A stretch of 64,000 nucleotides of DNA from DATFVA01 sp963771705 (GTDB lineage Bacteria; Bacteroidota; Ignavibacteria; Ignavibacteriales; Ignavibacteriaceae), in assembly GCA_963771705.1 (NCBI GenBank), contig CAVYUP010000014.1, positions 62,001 to 126,000 on the forward strand, given 5' to 3'. The position numbers and the translations under genes were made by a program. The stretch's first letter is position 1. Every line of letters starts with the position of its first letter. Below the pieces are notes generated by a model that saw nothing but the letters and a program-made list of their open reading frames with translations, did not search any database and had not been told where the DNA came from. This document shows positions 53,050 to 63,022 of the stretch, piece by piece.

Positions 53050-53889
53050 ATGCAGCAATATCTTGACCTGGTTAAACTTGTGATGGAAAATGGAGTAAGG
53101 AAACCTACACGTACAGGGGTGGATACTATATCTTATTTTGCCGCTTTTTACCGTGTGGATTTATCTAAAGGTTTTCCCCTCCTGACCACCAAGAAAATGC
53201 ACTGGAAATCTTTGCTGCATGAAGTCCTCTGGTACCTCTCAGGTGAGAATCACATTAGAAATCTCAGACAGCATACAAAAATATGGGATGCCTGGGCCGA
53301 TGAAGAAGGCAACCTTGAAACAGCATATGGCTACTACTGGAGAAAATTCCCGAGCGCTCAGAAAAATAAGGAAGGAAAGTGGGAGGTTCATGAAGTCGAC
53401 CAGATTAAATATGTGATAGACCAGCTCAAAAAAAATCCTTATAGCCGAAGACTCGTTGTTACTGCCTGGGAACCGGGGAATGCCACAACCAGCAAGCTGC
53501 CTCCGTGTCACTATTCATTCGCCTTGAATGTATCAGACGGAAAGCTTAACTGCCACCTGACTCAAAGATCGGGAGACATTGCCCTCGGTATCCCTTTCAA
53601 CCTGGCGGCGTACTCTATTCTGACACAGATAATTGCACAGGAAACGAATCTTGAGCTTGGCTTTTTTGCCCACACCATTATCGATGCACACATATATGTT
53701 GCCGATAAAGGAAGTGAAATGGAGAGGTACGATCATCTTGAGGGACTAAAAGAACAGCTGAAACGAGAACCTCTGCCTCTTCCCACGCTGAAAATTGCAA
53801 GGAAACCGATTGATCAGCTTACATTCAATGATTTTGAACTTGTCGGCTATGAACATCACGAACCAATAAAATTTGAGGTTGCTGTTTGA
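53050..53889 (+). CDS. thyA: thymidylate synthase
   Basis: A 279-residue enzyme making dTMP from dUMP with methylene-tetrahydrofolate. The catalytic cysteine is in LPPCHYSF near residue 153. QRSGDIALGIPFNLAAYSIL binds dUMP, and HIYVADKG ends the folate site. An insert around residues 95-110 (PSAQKNKEGKWEVH) makes it slightly longer than the 264-residue E. coli enzyme. Its stop overlaps the folA TTG start. Confidence 0.97.
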   Translation: MQQYLDLVKLVMENGVRKPTRTGVDTISYFAAFYRVDLSKGFPLLTTKKMHWKSLLHEVLWYLSGENHIRNLRQHTKIWDAWADEEGNLETAYGYYWRKFPSAQKNKEGKWEVHEVDQIKYVIDQLKKNPYSRRLVVTAWEPGNATTSKLPPCHYSFALNVSDGKLNCHLTQRSGDIALGIPFNLAAYSILTQIIAQETNLELGFFAHTIIDAHIYVADKGSEMERYDHLEGLKEQLKREPLPLPTLKIARKPIDQLTFNDFELVGYEHHEPIKFEVAV

Positions 53890-54365
53890 AAATAGTAATT
53901 ATTTCGGCCATTGCGCAGAATGGTGTGATAGGTCGGTCAAACGGGGAAATGCCCTGGCACGTTAAAGAGGAATTTCAGCACTTCAAAAAAACTACACTCG
54001 GTTATCCTATTATAATGGGACGAATAACCTTCGAAACTCTCGGCAAGCCGCTGAAGGACAGGCTGAACGTAGTAATTACAAATCAGCCCGACTACAAGCT
54101 TCCCTATGAAGAGGTAAAAATATTCAGAACTCTCACTGAAGCAGTTGAAGCCGTATCTAAAACAAATCCCGAAAAGATTTTTATAATAGGCGGAGGCCAG
54201 GTTTATCATCAGGCAATAGATTTTGCAGACGAGATGATAATATCAATTATGAAATTTGATGCCGAAGGAGACGTCCTCTTTCCAGAAATTGATCCCGGCA
54301 GGTGGAAAGAAGTATCAAAGGATGAAAGGGATCAGTTCGATATCATAACCTACATTAAGAAATAA
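53886..54365 (+). CDS. folA: dihydrofolate reductase
   Basis: A 159-residue enzyme that regenerates the tetrahydrofolate consumed by ThyA. MPWHVKEEFQHFKKTT carries the folate-binding acidic residue (E in place of the E. coli D27), IMGRITFETLGKPLKDRLNV is the NADPH region, and FIIGGGQVYHQAI is the glycine-rich loop. TTG start inside the thyA stop; its own stop overlaps mutL by one base. Confidence 0.96.
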   Translation: MKIVIISAIAQNGVIGRSNGEMPWHVKEEFQHFKKTTLGYPIIMGRITFETLGKPLKDRLNVVITNQPDYKLPYEEVKIFRTLTEAVEAVSKTNPEKIFIIGGGQVYHQAIDFADEMIISIMKFDAEGDVLFPEIDPGRWKEVSKDERDQFDIITYIKK

Positions 54366-56203
54366 TGACTAAAATAAAAATTCTGCCCGAAAATATAGCT
54401 AGCAAGATTGCCGCAGGTGAGGTTGTTCAGAGACCTGAGTCGGTTGTTAAAGAACTGATGGAAAATTCAATAGATGCTGCGGCAGATACAATTGAAGTTA
54501 TGATAAAACGGGCAGGCAAATCTTTGATCCAGGTCTGCGATAACGGGACGGGGATGACAGAAGACGATGCTATTCTTTGTATTCAGAAGCATGCAACAAG
54601 CAAATTATCAACCTATGACGATCTGGAGTCTATCTCTACTCTTGGTTTTCGTGGTGAAGCTTTGAGTTCAATCGCTGCTGTTGCCCAGGTTGAGATAAAG
54701 ACAGAGACCAGAGATGAGGAAGTAGGAACTCTTCTCCGCATTGAAGATGGAAGAAACATTATCAAGGAAAAAGGTTCATTCTCAAAAGGAACCTGTGTAG
54801 CTGTTAAAAATCTTTTCTTCAATACACCCGCGCGGAGAAATTTTCTTAAGTCGGAAGCAACTGAAATGAAGCATATTGTTGATACTTTCAACAGGGCTGC
54901 TTTGAGTCACCCTGACCTGGCATTTAAACTTTATAATGATGATCAACTTATCTTTAATTATACTCCGGGAGATATTTCAAACAGGATAAAACAGGTATTT
55001 GCCGAAAATATGATGGAGGCGCTGCTTCCTGTGGAAGAACATACTGACTTTCTGAATGTATACGGATATATAGGGAAGCCGGCGCTGCTTAAAAAAAGCA
55101 GGGGTGATCAGTATTTGTTTCTGAATTCCCGTTACGTACTGAGCAGGCAGATAAATCATGCGGTTTTTAGTGCATATGATACTCTGCTTGAGAAAGGAGA
55201 TTATCCTTTCTTCATCATTTTCATTGAACTTGACCCTCGTAAAGCAGATGTTAATATCCATCCCTCGAAGCTTGAGGTCCGTTTCAACGATGAAAGAGAT
55301 ATTTATAATTTTGTTCTTGCGGTGATAAAAAAAGGTCTGGGTACCGGCGAACTTGTCCCGGGCATAACTTATACCGGCAGGTATGATTTAGTGGACGATC
55401 CTGACGAGATGAACAGACAGTCAGGCAGCCAGGATTTTACAAGAAGTCAGACTTTTAGGAATTCTCAGGCTGCAGCCAGGACAAACTTCACCGGAAAGGA
55501 TATCGACCTTATCTTCCGCGCAATACCAGATAATGTGGTCAGGGTGCCTGAAGGAGAAACTTCTCATCCTTTTGAAGGTGAACCAAAGGAAGTATTTCAC
55601 AAGTTGCAGGGCGAAGAGGAAAACCGTTCCCCGATGGAGCCTGCTTTTATAATTCAGCTTCATAATAAATACATCCTTTCGCAGATAAAAACAGGGTTGA
55701 TGGTAATTGATCAGCACACCGCGCACAAAAGGGTGCTGTATGAGAAAGCACTAAATAGGATGGATGCTGATCTTCCTTTTTCACAGCAGTTGTTGTTTGC
55801 CAGGACGATTGACCCGGGAGCAAAGATTATCGCCGTTTTGAAAGAAATAAATCCCTTTTTGCTTAAGCTGGGATTCGAGTTGAAATTTTTCAGCAAAAAT
55901 ACTGTTGTAATAGAAGGTGTTCCTGAAGATGTAAAACAGGGTTCAGAAGAAAAAGTACTCATGGAACTTGTCCACGATTATATGCAGAATCAGGGAGAAA
56001 ATAAGGATGACCGAGAAATTATTGCAAGGGCGTATTCGGGGAGAGCCTCGATAAAGGCAGGGGATAGACTGCCGGAGAAGGAAATGAGATTGTTGATTGA
56101 CCAGCTATTTGCCACATCAATGCCGTATGTTTGTCCTGCCGGACACCCTACCGTGGTAAAAATATCACTTGACGAATTTGACAGAAGGTTCGGCAGATCA
56201 TAA
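54365..56203 (+). CDS. mutL: DNA mismatch repair protein MutL (endonuclease motif altered)
   Basis: A 612-residue MutL. The GHKL ATPase is intact: IAAGEVVQRPESVVKELMEN with the catalytic E, DNGTGMTEDDA, and STLGFRGEALSSIA. A linker of ~110 residues leads to the dimerisation/nuclease domain. There the metal motif normally DQHA-x2-E-x4-E reads DQHTAHKRVLYE, with lysine replacing the first glutamate, and the CPHGRP element reads CPAGHPT. This suggests a weak or absent latent nicking activity. One-base overlap with folA. Confidence 0.95.
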   Translation: MTKIKILPENIASKIAAGEVVQRPESVVKELMENSIDAAADTIEVMIKRAGKSLIQVCDNGTGMTEDDAILCIQKHATSKLSTYDDLESISTLGFRGEALSSIAAVAQVEIKTETRDEEVGTLLRIEDGRNIIKEKGSFSKGTCVAVKNLFFNTPARRNFLKSEATEMKHIVDTFNRAALSHPDLAFKLYNDDQLIFNYTPGDISNRIKQVFAENMMEALLPVEEHTDFLNVYGYIGKPALLKKSRGDQYLFLNSRYVLSRQINHAVFSAYDTLLEKGDYPFFIIFIELDPRKADVNIHPSKLEVRFNDERDIYNFVLAVIKKGLGTGELVPGITYTGRYDLVDDPDEMNRQSGSQDFTRSQTFRNSQAAARTNFTGKDIDLIFRAIPDNVVRVPEGETSHPFEGEPKEVFHKLQGEEENRSPMEPAFIIQLHNKYILSQIKTGLMVIDQHTAHKRVLYEKALNRMDADLPFSQQLLFARTIDPGAKIIAVLKEINPFLLKLGFELKFFSKNTVVIEGVPEDVKQGSEEKVLMELVHDYMQNQGENKDDREIIARAYSGRASIKAGDRLPEKEMRLLIDQLFATSMPYVCPAGHPTVVKISLDEFDRRFGRS

Positions 56204-56270
56204 ATTGTGCTTCAATAAAGGCTTATATCTTATTATCTTTGTAACTGTAAAATAGAAAGAAGGAATTAAA

Positions 56271-57925
56271 ATGCCGGATAAAGATTATCAGGAAAGACGA
56301 AAAGAATTTGAGAAAAAAGCTGCGAATGCAAAGAATACGGGAATGAAATTTACTACTGTCAGCGGAAGAGATATTGATGTTTTATACGGACCTGATGACA
56401 TTGAAAATATAAACTACCTTAGTGAGATCGGTTTTCCCGGTGAATATCCTTATACACGCGGCATCCATACCAACGGTTACCGCGGCAGAATATGGACAAT
56501 GAGACAGTTTGCCGGCTTCGGAACTCCCGAGGACACCAATGAAAGGTTTCATTACCTGCTTAACCGGGGACAGACGGGACTTTCAGTCGCATTCGATCTT
56601 CCTACATTGATGGGATGGGATTCTGATGCTCCCCTAAGTGAGGGTGAGGTAGGTATCTGCGGAGTAGCGATATCTTCGCTGGAAGACATGGAGATTCTCT
56701 TTAGTAAGATTCCCCTTGATAAGGTCTCAACATCAATGACAATCAATTCACCGGCTGCAATGATATTCGCATTCTACCTTGCGGTAGCCGCGAAACAGGG
56801 AGTTGATTTTAAAATCTTCGGGGCACCCTTCAGAATGATATTCTCAAAGAATATATAGCTCAGAAGGAGTATATCTACCCTCCGCAGCCTTCAATGAGGA
56901 TAATAGTTGATATGATAGAGTATTGTGCGAAGGAAGTTCCTCAGTGGAACCCGGTTTCTGTAAGCGGATATCATATTCGCGAGGCAGGATCAACTTCCGT
57001 CCAGGAGCTGGCTTATACACTAGCAGACGGATTTGCCTATATAGAGGCCTGTATGGAAAGAGGGATGGACGTTGACGAATTTGCTCCCAGAATTTCTTTC
57101 TTCTTCAACTCGCACCTCGATTTCTTTGAGGAGATCGCAAAGTTCAGGGCGGCAAGAAAAATCTACGCGAAGAGAATGAAAGAAAAGTATGGTGCTAAAA
57201 ATCCGAGATCCTGGTGGCTGAGGTTCCATACACAAACAGCAGGATGTACTCTAACCGCACAGCAGCCGGAAAATAATATTGTTAGAACTGCCTTTCAGGC
57301 TCTGGCTGGAGTACTGGGTGGCACTCAGTCTCTTCATACTAACTCAATGGATGAGACGCTTGCACTTCCAAGTGAGAAGGCGGTAAAAATAGCTCTGAGA
57401 ACCCAGCAGATCATTGCATATGAAACCGGAGTTATAAACACTGTTGATCCTCTTGGCGGAAGTTATTTTGTTGAGGCGCTTACAGATAAAATGGAAAAGG
57501 AAGCCAATGAAATTTTCGAGCAGGTAGATTCGCTGGGAGGAGTAATACCGGCTATTGAGGCAGGATATTTTCAGAAAGAGATTGCAGACGCCGCATACCG
57601 TTATCAGAGAGAGGTTGAGAGAAAAGAAAAATTCATCGTGGGTGTAAATGATTTTGTTGAGAAGGATGAAAAAGTAGACATCCCGATACTTTATGTCTCA
57701 CCCGAGGTTGAAAAGAAACAGAAGAAAAGACTCGGTGAACTGAAACAGAATAGGAGTCAGGCTGCAGTTGATGAGAGTCTGCGTGAAATAAAGGAGGCTG
57801 GACTTAATGGTAATAACCTTATGCCCGTATTCCTGAAAGCCGCGCAGAATTATGTTACGCTGGGCGAAATGGTTAATGAACTTAAGGAAGTTTTCGGTAT
57901 ATACGAGGAAACCGCTGTTTTTTAA
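56271..57925 (+). pseudogene. methylmalonyl-CoA mutase large subunit, frameshifted
   Basis: Catalytic (TIM-barrel) subunit of a B12-dependent acyl-CoA mutase, ~551 residues if read through. The first frame (56271-56858) carries the substrate region YPYTRGIHTNGYRGRIWTMR and stops early. The second frame, open from about 56816 and with its first ATG at 56894, carries RGTLQNDILKEYIAQ, SVSGYHIREAGS, FRAARKIYAKRMKEK and TQSLHTNSMDET. Adding one A to the AAAA run at 56811-56814 restores one reading frame. The cobalamin-binding small subunit is not in the window. It may be a true mutation, a sequencing error or programmed slippage. Confidence 0.88.
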
Positions 57926-57928
57926 TTA

Positions 57929-58807
57929 ATGTTCAACCAGGTTTTAAAACTCATAAGGATACCTCAGTGGATCAAAAACCTTTTCGTTTTTGTCCCGCTG
58001 GTATTCTCTTTAAACCTTTTCCGTGGGGATTATCTATTAACATCGCTGATTGGTTTCGCCGCATTCTGTCTTACTTCAAGTATAGTTTATATAATTAATG
58101 ATATAGCGGATGCTGAAGCCGACAGGGCTCATCCGAAAAAAAAGAATAGACCGATAGCATCCGGCAGGATTTCACCAAAACAGGGATTATTCATTGCATT
58201 TATACTCGGCATCTGGGCAGCGGTCCTTTGCCTTTTCGCAGATTTAAATTTTGTCCTTCTACTTATACTCTTTTTCCTTATAAATGTTCTTTACTCGATG
58301 AAGCTTAAGCATATAGTACTGCTTGATATCTTCAGCATCGCCGCGGGTTTCCTTTTAAGGGTACTGGCCGGCGCAGTCATTATTAACGTGGCTATATCGA
58401 GCTGGCTTATTCTTACAACTATGTTTATTTCACTATTCCTTGCTGTGATGAAGAGACACTCAGAACTTGAAGTTGTAGCTGAAGGGATAAACGCTGAGAC
58501 AAGGAAAGTACTCGCCTTCTATTCCCTTAATTTTGCTGATCAGGTTGCAACAGTTGCCGCTGCAGGAGTTATTATCTGCTATGCTTTATATACCGTCTCA
58601 GAAAGAACTATTACCGTTTTCGGAACCGAGAACCTCATATACACAACTCCCTTCGTTGTTTTCGGTATATTCAGATATATGTTCCTTGTTTATATGAATA
58701 AACAGGGGGAGAACACAACACATCTGCTGATTTCAGATATACAAATGATGATTACTGTAGTATTGTATGCGGCGGTTACTTTATTGATTATATACGGTCC
58801 ATTTTAG
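57929..58807 (+). CDS. UbiA-family prenyltransferase (decaprenyl-phosphate phosphoribosyltransferase-like)
   Basis: A 292-residue integral membrane prenyltransferase with about eight to nine spans. The first metal motif is NDIADAEADRAHPKKKNRPI near residue 60, the pattern of DPPR synthases that attach PRPP-derived ribose 5-phosphate to a polyprenyl phosphate. The second motif is in the D-x3-D-poor region after RHSELEVVAEG. It starts 3 bases after the mutase gene ends. Heme O or menaquinone prenyltransferase is less likely given the RPIASG motif context. Confidence 0.82.
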   Translation: MFNQVLKLIRIPQWIKNLFVFVPLVFSLNLFRGDYLLTSLIGFAAFCLTSSIVYIINDIADAEADRAHPKKKNRPIASGRISPKQGLFIAFILGIWAAVLCLFADLNFVLLLILFFLINVLYSMKLKHIVLLDIFSIAAGFLLRVLAGAVIINVAISSWLILTTMFISLFLAVMKRHSELEVVAEGINAETRKVLAFYSLNFADQVATVAAAGVIICYALYTVSERTITVFGTENLIYTTPFVVFGIFRYMFLVYMNKQGENTTHLLISDIQMMITVVLYAAVTLLIIYGPF

Positions 58808-58886
58808 TGGATTTTTTTATATATATAGATATGTTTTATGTTTTTAGTTTTAGAGACAGGAAGGAAAATATCAGAGACAGAAAAAG

Positions 58887-60137
58887 ATGACTAACCAGCT
58901 GATCATACTTATCGTTCTGGTGATTATCAGTGCTTTCTTTTCAGGCTCTGAGCTTGCGTTCGTCGTATCCAACAAATTAAAGGTTGAGATTAGGGCGAGA
59001 AAGAAAAATCTGGCGGCAAGAGGAGCTTATGCTTTTGTTAAGAATCCCCAGTACTTTTTTTCCACAATACTCATTGCTAACAACGTTGTCAATATTGCTT
59101 TCGCTTCACTCAGCGCATTAATACTTTCCACTGCATTTGATTTAAATGAATTCAATATACTCATTATCTCAACCCTCATTCTTTTGATTTTCGGTGAGCT
59201 CCTACCAAAATATTTTGCCAGGGAAATGGGTGACCGTGTTGTTCTTTTTACTTCAATCCCTCTAAGGATACTGTTCTATATTCTGTATCCTTTTGTGCGG
59301 ATAACAGCTTCGCTCTCTTCCTTCCTTACGCAGTCATCTAATATGAAAGCAGAGAACATTGATTTCCTTTTCAGCAAGGAGGATATAGAGTTCCTCGTTA
59401 AGGAGAGTCATGAAGCAGGGGTTGTGAACAAAAAAGAGAGTGCGATAATAAGCAGGGTTCTGGCTCTGGGCGAGCAGAAGGTGTATGAGGCTATGCGCCC
59501 GAGAACTGAGATTGTGGGAGTGGATATCGATTCGACTATTGATGAAGCCATTTCAATTTTTATCGATTCGGGCTATTCTAAGATTCCAGTTTATGAAGAA
59601 AACCTGGATAATATACGGGGAGTGATTTTCGCGTATGATATTTTTAAATCGCCCAAGAACCTGCAGAGCATTATCAGGGAAATAATCTTTGTCCCTGAGA
59701 CGAAAAGAAGCTTCGAGATGCTTAATGAATTCCTCAATAAGCAGGTATCTATCGCTGTAGTGGTGGATGAATTCGGAGGTACGGCAGGACTGGTTACAAT
59801 GGAGGATATTATCGAGGAGCTTTTCGGAGAGATTAAGGATGAATACGATGTTGAGGAGGATATATGCAGGAAGATATCAGCTGATACCTTTCTGATAAGC
59901 GGAAAGGTGGAGATAGATTATATAAATGAGAAATATAATCTGAATATACCAACGGGAGATTATGAGACAATCGGCGGATATATCACAAGTAAAATTGGCC
60001 GGATTCCGCTTCAGGGAGAAAGTGTGACGATTGATAACTTCAACTTCCTGATTGCCCGCTCAACGAATATCAGGATAGATCTTGTAAAACTCTCCATCAT
60101 GCCGGCTGACGAGGTTATCCCTGCTAAGCCTATTTAG
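58887..60137 (+). CDS. CNNM/CorC-type membrane protein (DUF21-CBS-CorC_HlyC)
   Basis: A 416-residue protein. Residues 1-180 are a DUF21 membrane domain with about four spans (opening LIILIVLVIISAFFSGSELA). Two CBS domains follow: AMRPRTEIVGVDID starts the first and VVVDEFGGTAGLVTMEDIIE ends the second. The last ~80 residues form the CorC_HlyC transporter-associated domain. Such proteins take part in Mg or Co transport or its regulation. Its upstream 80 bases contain two copies of AGAGACAG. Confidence 0.92.
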   Translation: MTNQLIILIVLVIISAFFSGSELAFVVSNKLKVEIRARKKNLAARGAYAFVKNPQYFFSTILIANNVVNIAFASLSALILSTAFDLNEFNILIISTLILLIFGELLPKYFAREMGDRVVLFTSIPLRILFYILYPFVRITASLSSFLTQSSNMKAENIDFLFSKEDIEFLVKESHEAGVVNKKESAIISRVLALGEQKVYEAMRPRTEIVGVDIDSTIDEAISIFIDSGYSKIPVYEENLDNIRGVIFAYDIFKSPKNLQSIIREIIFVPETKRSFEMLNEFLNKQVSIAVVVDEFGGTAGLVTMEDIIEELFGEIKDEYDVEEDICRKISADTFLISGKVEIDYINEKYNLNIPTGDYETIGGYITSKIGRIPLQGESVTIDNFNFLIARSTNIRIDLVKLSIMPADEVIPAKPI

Positions 60138-60206
60138 GAGATAAGGCAGAATTCCCTTAAATTTGTATAGATTATATAAGAAATATAAGAATCGGCTACA
60201 TAAATA

Positions 60207-61358
60207 TTGATAAATTTTAAGGTTTCAGGAAAAGATAGTAAGAGCAAGGCAAGAGCAGGTTCTTTTGAGACTGATCACGGGATTGTAGATACACCCATTT
60301 TTATGCCTGTTGGGACACAGGGTACAGTAAAAGCTGTAAATCAGTCTTATCTTTTAAATGATATAAAAGCACAGATTGTTCTTTCAAATACTTATCATCT
60401 TTACTTAAGGCCTGGAACAGAGATACTGGAGAAGGCCGGCGGACTGCATAAGTTTATGAGCTGGCAGGGACCGGTGCTTACAGACAGCGGCGGCTATCAG
60501 GTATTCAGTCTTTCTGAACTTAGAAAGCTGAAAACAGACGGCGTTGAATTTAGCTCGCATCTCGATGGTTCGAAGCATTTCTTCACCCCGGAGAAAGTTA
60601 TCGGCATCCAGAGGAGCATCGGATCTGATATTATGATGGCACTGGATGAATGTACTCCTTTTCCCTGCGACTATGATTATGCTGTTAAGTCGACTGAATT
60701 AACCACTCGCTGGGCTCACTTAAATAAGGAAGCTTTTGACAAAACGTCACCTTTGTACGAACACCGTCAGTTTATCTTTGGAATAATTCAGGGAAGTGTC
60801 TATAAGGATCTAAGAGAGAAGTCGGCCGGCCAGATTACCTCGATCGATTTTGACGGATACGCGATAGGAGGACTGGCAGTAGGTGAACCAACCGGAAAAA
60901 TGTACGATCTGGTTGATTTCACTACCGACTTTATGCCTGAGGATAAGCCGAGATACCTCATGGGGGTAGGAAGGCCTGAGAATATATTGGAGGCCATTGA
61001 AAGAGGTATTGATATGTTTGATTGTGTGATGCCTACACGAAATGGCCGGAATGCAAATCTGTTTACCTCTTCCGGTGTTCTTGCTATGCGAAATGCTCAG
61101 TACAGGGATGATTTCAGAACTATTGATGAAGAATGCGACTGTTATACATGCAGAAATTATTCGCGGGCTTACCTGCGGCACCTTTTTACTTCCAGAGAAA
61201 TTCTGGCTCTTGAACTTTCAAGTATTCATAATCTTCATTTCTATCTTAATCTTGCGAAGGAAGCCAGAAAACAAATCATCGAAGGAAATTTTACTGACTG
61301 GAAGAATGAAATTGTTAAAAAAATATCAGTGAATAATAAATCGTTAACGGAGGAATAA
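60207..61358 (+). CDS. tgt: queuine tRNA-ribosyltransferase (bacterial TGT)
   Basis: A 383-residue enzyme exchanging guanine-34 for preQ1 in tRNAs with GUN anticodons. The start is a TTG at 60207. DTPIFMPVGTQGTVKA, LTDSGGYQVFSLSELRK with the substrate aspartate, LYEHRQFIFGIIQG, the nucleophile region FDCVMPTRNGRNANLFT, and the zinc site CDCYTCRNYSRAYLRHL are all present. yajC follows after 1 base, a pairing common in bacteria. Confidence 0.97.
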   Translation: MINFKVSGKDSKSKARAGSFETDHGIVDTPIFMPVGTQGTVKAVNQSYLLNDIKAQIVLSNTYHLYLRPGTEILEKAGGLHKFMSWQGPVLTDSGGYQVFSLSELRKLKTDGVEFSSHLDGSKHFFTPEKVIGIQRSIGSDIMMALDECTPFPCDYDYAVKSTELTTRWAHLNKEAFDKTSPLYEHRQFIFGIIQGSVYKDLREKSAGQITSIDFDGYAIGGLAVGEPTGKMYDLVDFTTDFMPEDKPRYLMGVGRPENILEAIERGIDMFDCVMPTRNGRNANLFTSSGVLAMRNAQYRDDFRTIDEECDCYTCRNYSRAYLRHLFTSREILALELSSIHNLHFYLNLAKEARKQIIEGNFTDWKNEIVKKISVNNKSLTEE

Positions 61359-61359
61359 A

Positions 61360-61683
61360 TTGATCTATTTACTAGCAATGGCTCCCCCCGCTGAAGGCGG
61401 CGGAGGCGGAGGATTTATAAGCACCATTATTATGTTCGGTGCTATCTTTCTTATCTTCTATTTTATGATCATCAGGCCACAGCAGAAAAGGGCCAAAGAA
61501 AGAGAAAAGCTGCTGTCGAATTTACAGAAGGGTGATAAGATAGTTACAAGCGGCGGTCTGCACGGCACTATTGCCGGGCTTGATGAAAAGACTGCACTTA
61601 TACAGGTTTCTGATAATGTGAAACTGAAATTCGAAAGATCCGCAATTACTACTGTTGTAGCTTCTAAGGATTTGCAGCAATAG
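61360..61683 (+). CDS. yajC: Sec translocase accessory subunit YajC
   Basis: A 107-residue protein with a TTG start after a GGAGG site, a Gly-rich N-terminus (APPAEGGGGGGF) and one membrane span (IIMFGAIFLIFYFMIIRPQQ). The cytoplasmic part has the family motif KRAKEREKLLSNLQKGDKIV followed by TSGGLHGTI. It associates with SecDF. Adjacent to tgt, as usual. Confidence 0.95.
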   Translation: MIYLLAMAPPAEGGGGGGFISTIIMFGAIFLIFYFMIIRPQQKRAKEREKLLSNLQKGDKIVTSGGLHGTIAGLDEKTALIQVSDNVKLKFERSAITTVVASKDLQQ

Positions 61684-61722
61684 CTAGCGGGTTATTTTAG
61701 CCAAACCAGTTAGGGTGAAAAA

Positions 61723-62952
61723 ATGGAAAAAAATATATTTTGCACAGCAGAAGAAGCAATAAAAGAAATAAAAGACGGCAGAGTTATAATTGTTGTTGAC
61801 GACGAGGACAGAGAGAACGAAGGCGACTTTGTATGCGCCGCTGAGTATATAACTCCCGATATTGTTAATTTTATGGTTACCCACGGAAGAGGGATGCTGT
61901 GTACAGCCTTGAGCGGAAAGAGACTGGATGAATTAGGACTTCCGCTGATGGTTGAGTCAAATTCGGCGCTTCATGGTACACAGTTTACGGTCACTGTTGA
62001 TGCAATTGATGGAACTACCACTGGAATATCCGCTGCCGATAGAGCTCTTACTATCAAAAAGCTTATCGACAGGAATTCTACTTCAGCTGACTTTGCTCGC
62101 CCCGGACATATTTTCCCGTTAAGAGCATACGATGAAGGCGTGCTCAGAAGAGCAGGTCATACTGAGGCCGCCGTTGATCTTTGTAAACTTGCCAGCCTTA
62201 AACCCGCAGGGGTTCTGTGCGAGATCCTTAAGGAAGACGGAGAAATGGCCAGGGTTCCTGACCTTACTGAAATAGCTGAGAAATTCAACCTCAAGATCTG
62301 CACGGTCCAGGATATCATCAAGCTTCGCTTAACAAAAGAGAAGCTTATTAATAAAATAACGGATATAAATTTCCCTACAAAGCATGGTCATTTCAGACTG
62401 CATATGTACGAGAGTCTTGTCGACGGTAAAAAGCAGATAGCCCTTGTGAAAGGGACTATAAAGGATAATGAGCCGGTTCTTGTAAGGATGCATTCCGAAT
62501 GTCTTACCGGCGATGTTTTCCATTCAGCTAGATGCGATTGTCACGATCAGCTGAATGCTTCTCTTGATATGATCGAAGAGGCAGGCACCGGCGTGCTCGT
62601 TTACATGCGCCAGGAAGGACGAGGAATTGGTCTTCGTAATAAGATACTTGCCTACAAGCTTCAGGATGAAGGCAAGGATACTGTTGAAGCTAATGAGGCA
62701 CTGGGCTTCAAAGCTGATCTGCGGGATTACGGTATAGGCGCACAGATACTTCTGGATCTCGGGATAAAGAAGATAAGGCTGCTTACTAATAATCCGAAGA
62801 AGGTTGTTGGTCTTAAGGGTTACGGCCTTGAAATATCAGAAAGGCTTGCAATTGAAATTGCTCCGAACGAGAATAACGAGCGTTATCTTAAAACAAAAAG
62901 AGATAAACTGGGCCATATAATTCTCCAGGAGATAGCCGAAGAACGGGATTAG
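61723..62952 (+). CDS. ribBA: bifunctional DHBP synthase / GTP cyclohydrolase II
   Basis: A 409-residue enzyme for the first steps of riboflavin synthesis. Residues 1-205 are the RibB part with DDEDRENEGDFVCAAEYIT, RAGHTEAAVDL and PAGVLCEILKEDG. Residues 210-409 are the RibA part with RMHSECLTGDVFHSARCDCH (zinc cysteines) and RQEGRGIGLRNK. Both active-site sets look intact. It has a short 39-base leader, so no flavin riboswitch is present here. Confidence 0.96.
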   Translation: MEKNIFCTAEEAIKEIKDGRVIIVVDDEDRENEGDFVCAAEYITPDIVNFMVTHGRGMLCTALSGKRLDELGLPLMVESNSALHGTQFTVTVDAIDGTTTGISAADRALTIKKLIDRNSTSADFARPGHIFPLRAYDEGVLRRAGHTEAAVDLCKLASLKPAGVLCEILKEDGEMARVPDLTEIAEKFNLKICTVQDIIKLRLTKEKLINKITDINFPTKHGHFRLHMYESLVDGKKQIALVKGTIKDNEPVLVRMHSECLTGDVFHSARCDCHDQLNASLDMIEEAGTGVLVYMRQEGRGIGLRNKILAYKLQDEGKDTVEANEALGFKADLRDYGIGAQILLDLGIKKIRLLTNNPKKVVGLKGYGLEISERLAIEIAPNENNERYLKTKRDKLGHIILQEIAEERD

Positions 62953-62996
62953 TCTCGCCTGCATAACCTGACAATTTTTCAGATGAAATTATTCAC

Positions 62997-63022
62997 AGTG
63001 CGGAAACAACTGTTTCTGCACT
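62997..63022 (+). terminator. probable terminator after ribBA
   Basis: AGTGCGGAAACA pairs with TGTTTCTGCACT around a tiny loop, with one wobble, 45 bases after the ribBA stop. The trailing sequence ATTTCATT is only a weak T run, so this is a moderate call. Confidence 0.5.

Noticed and set aside
61684..61722. Flavin (FMN) riboswitch ahead of ribBA
   Set aside because: The gap is only 39 bases and lacks the conserved FMN aptamer.
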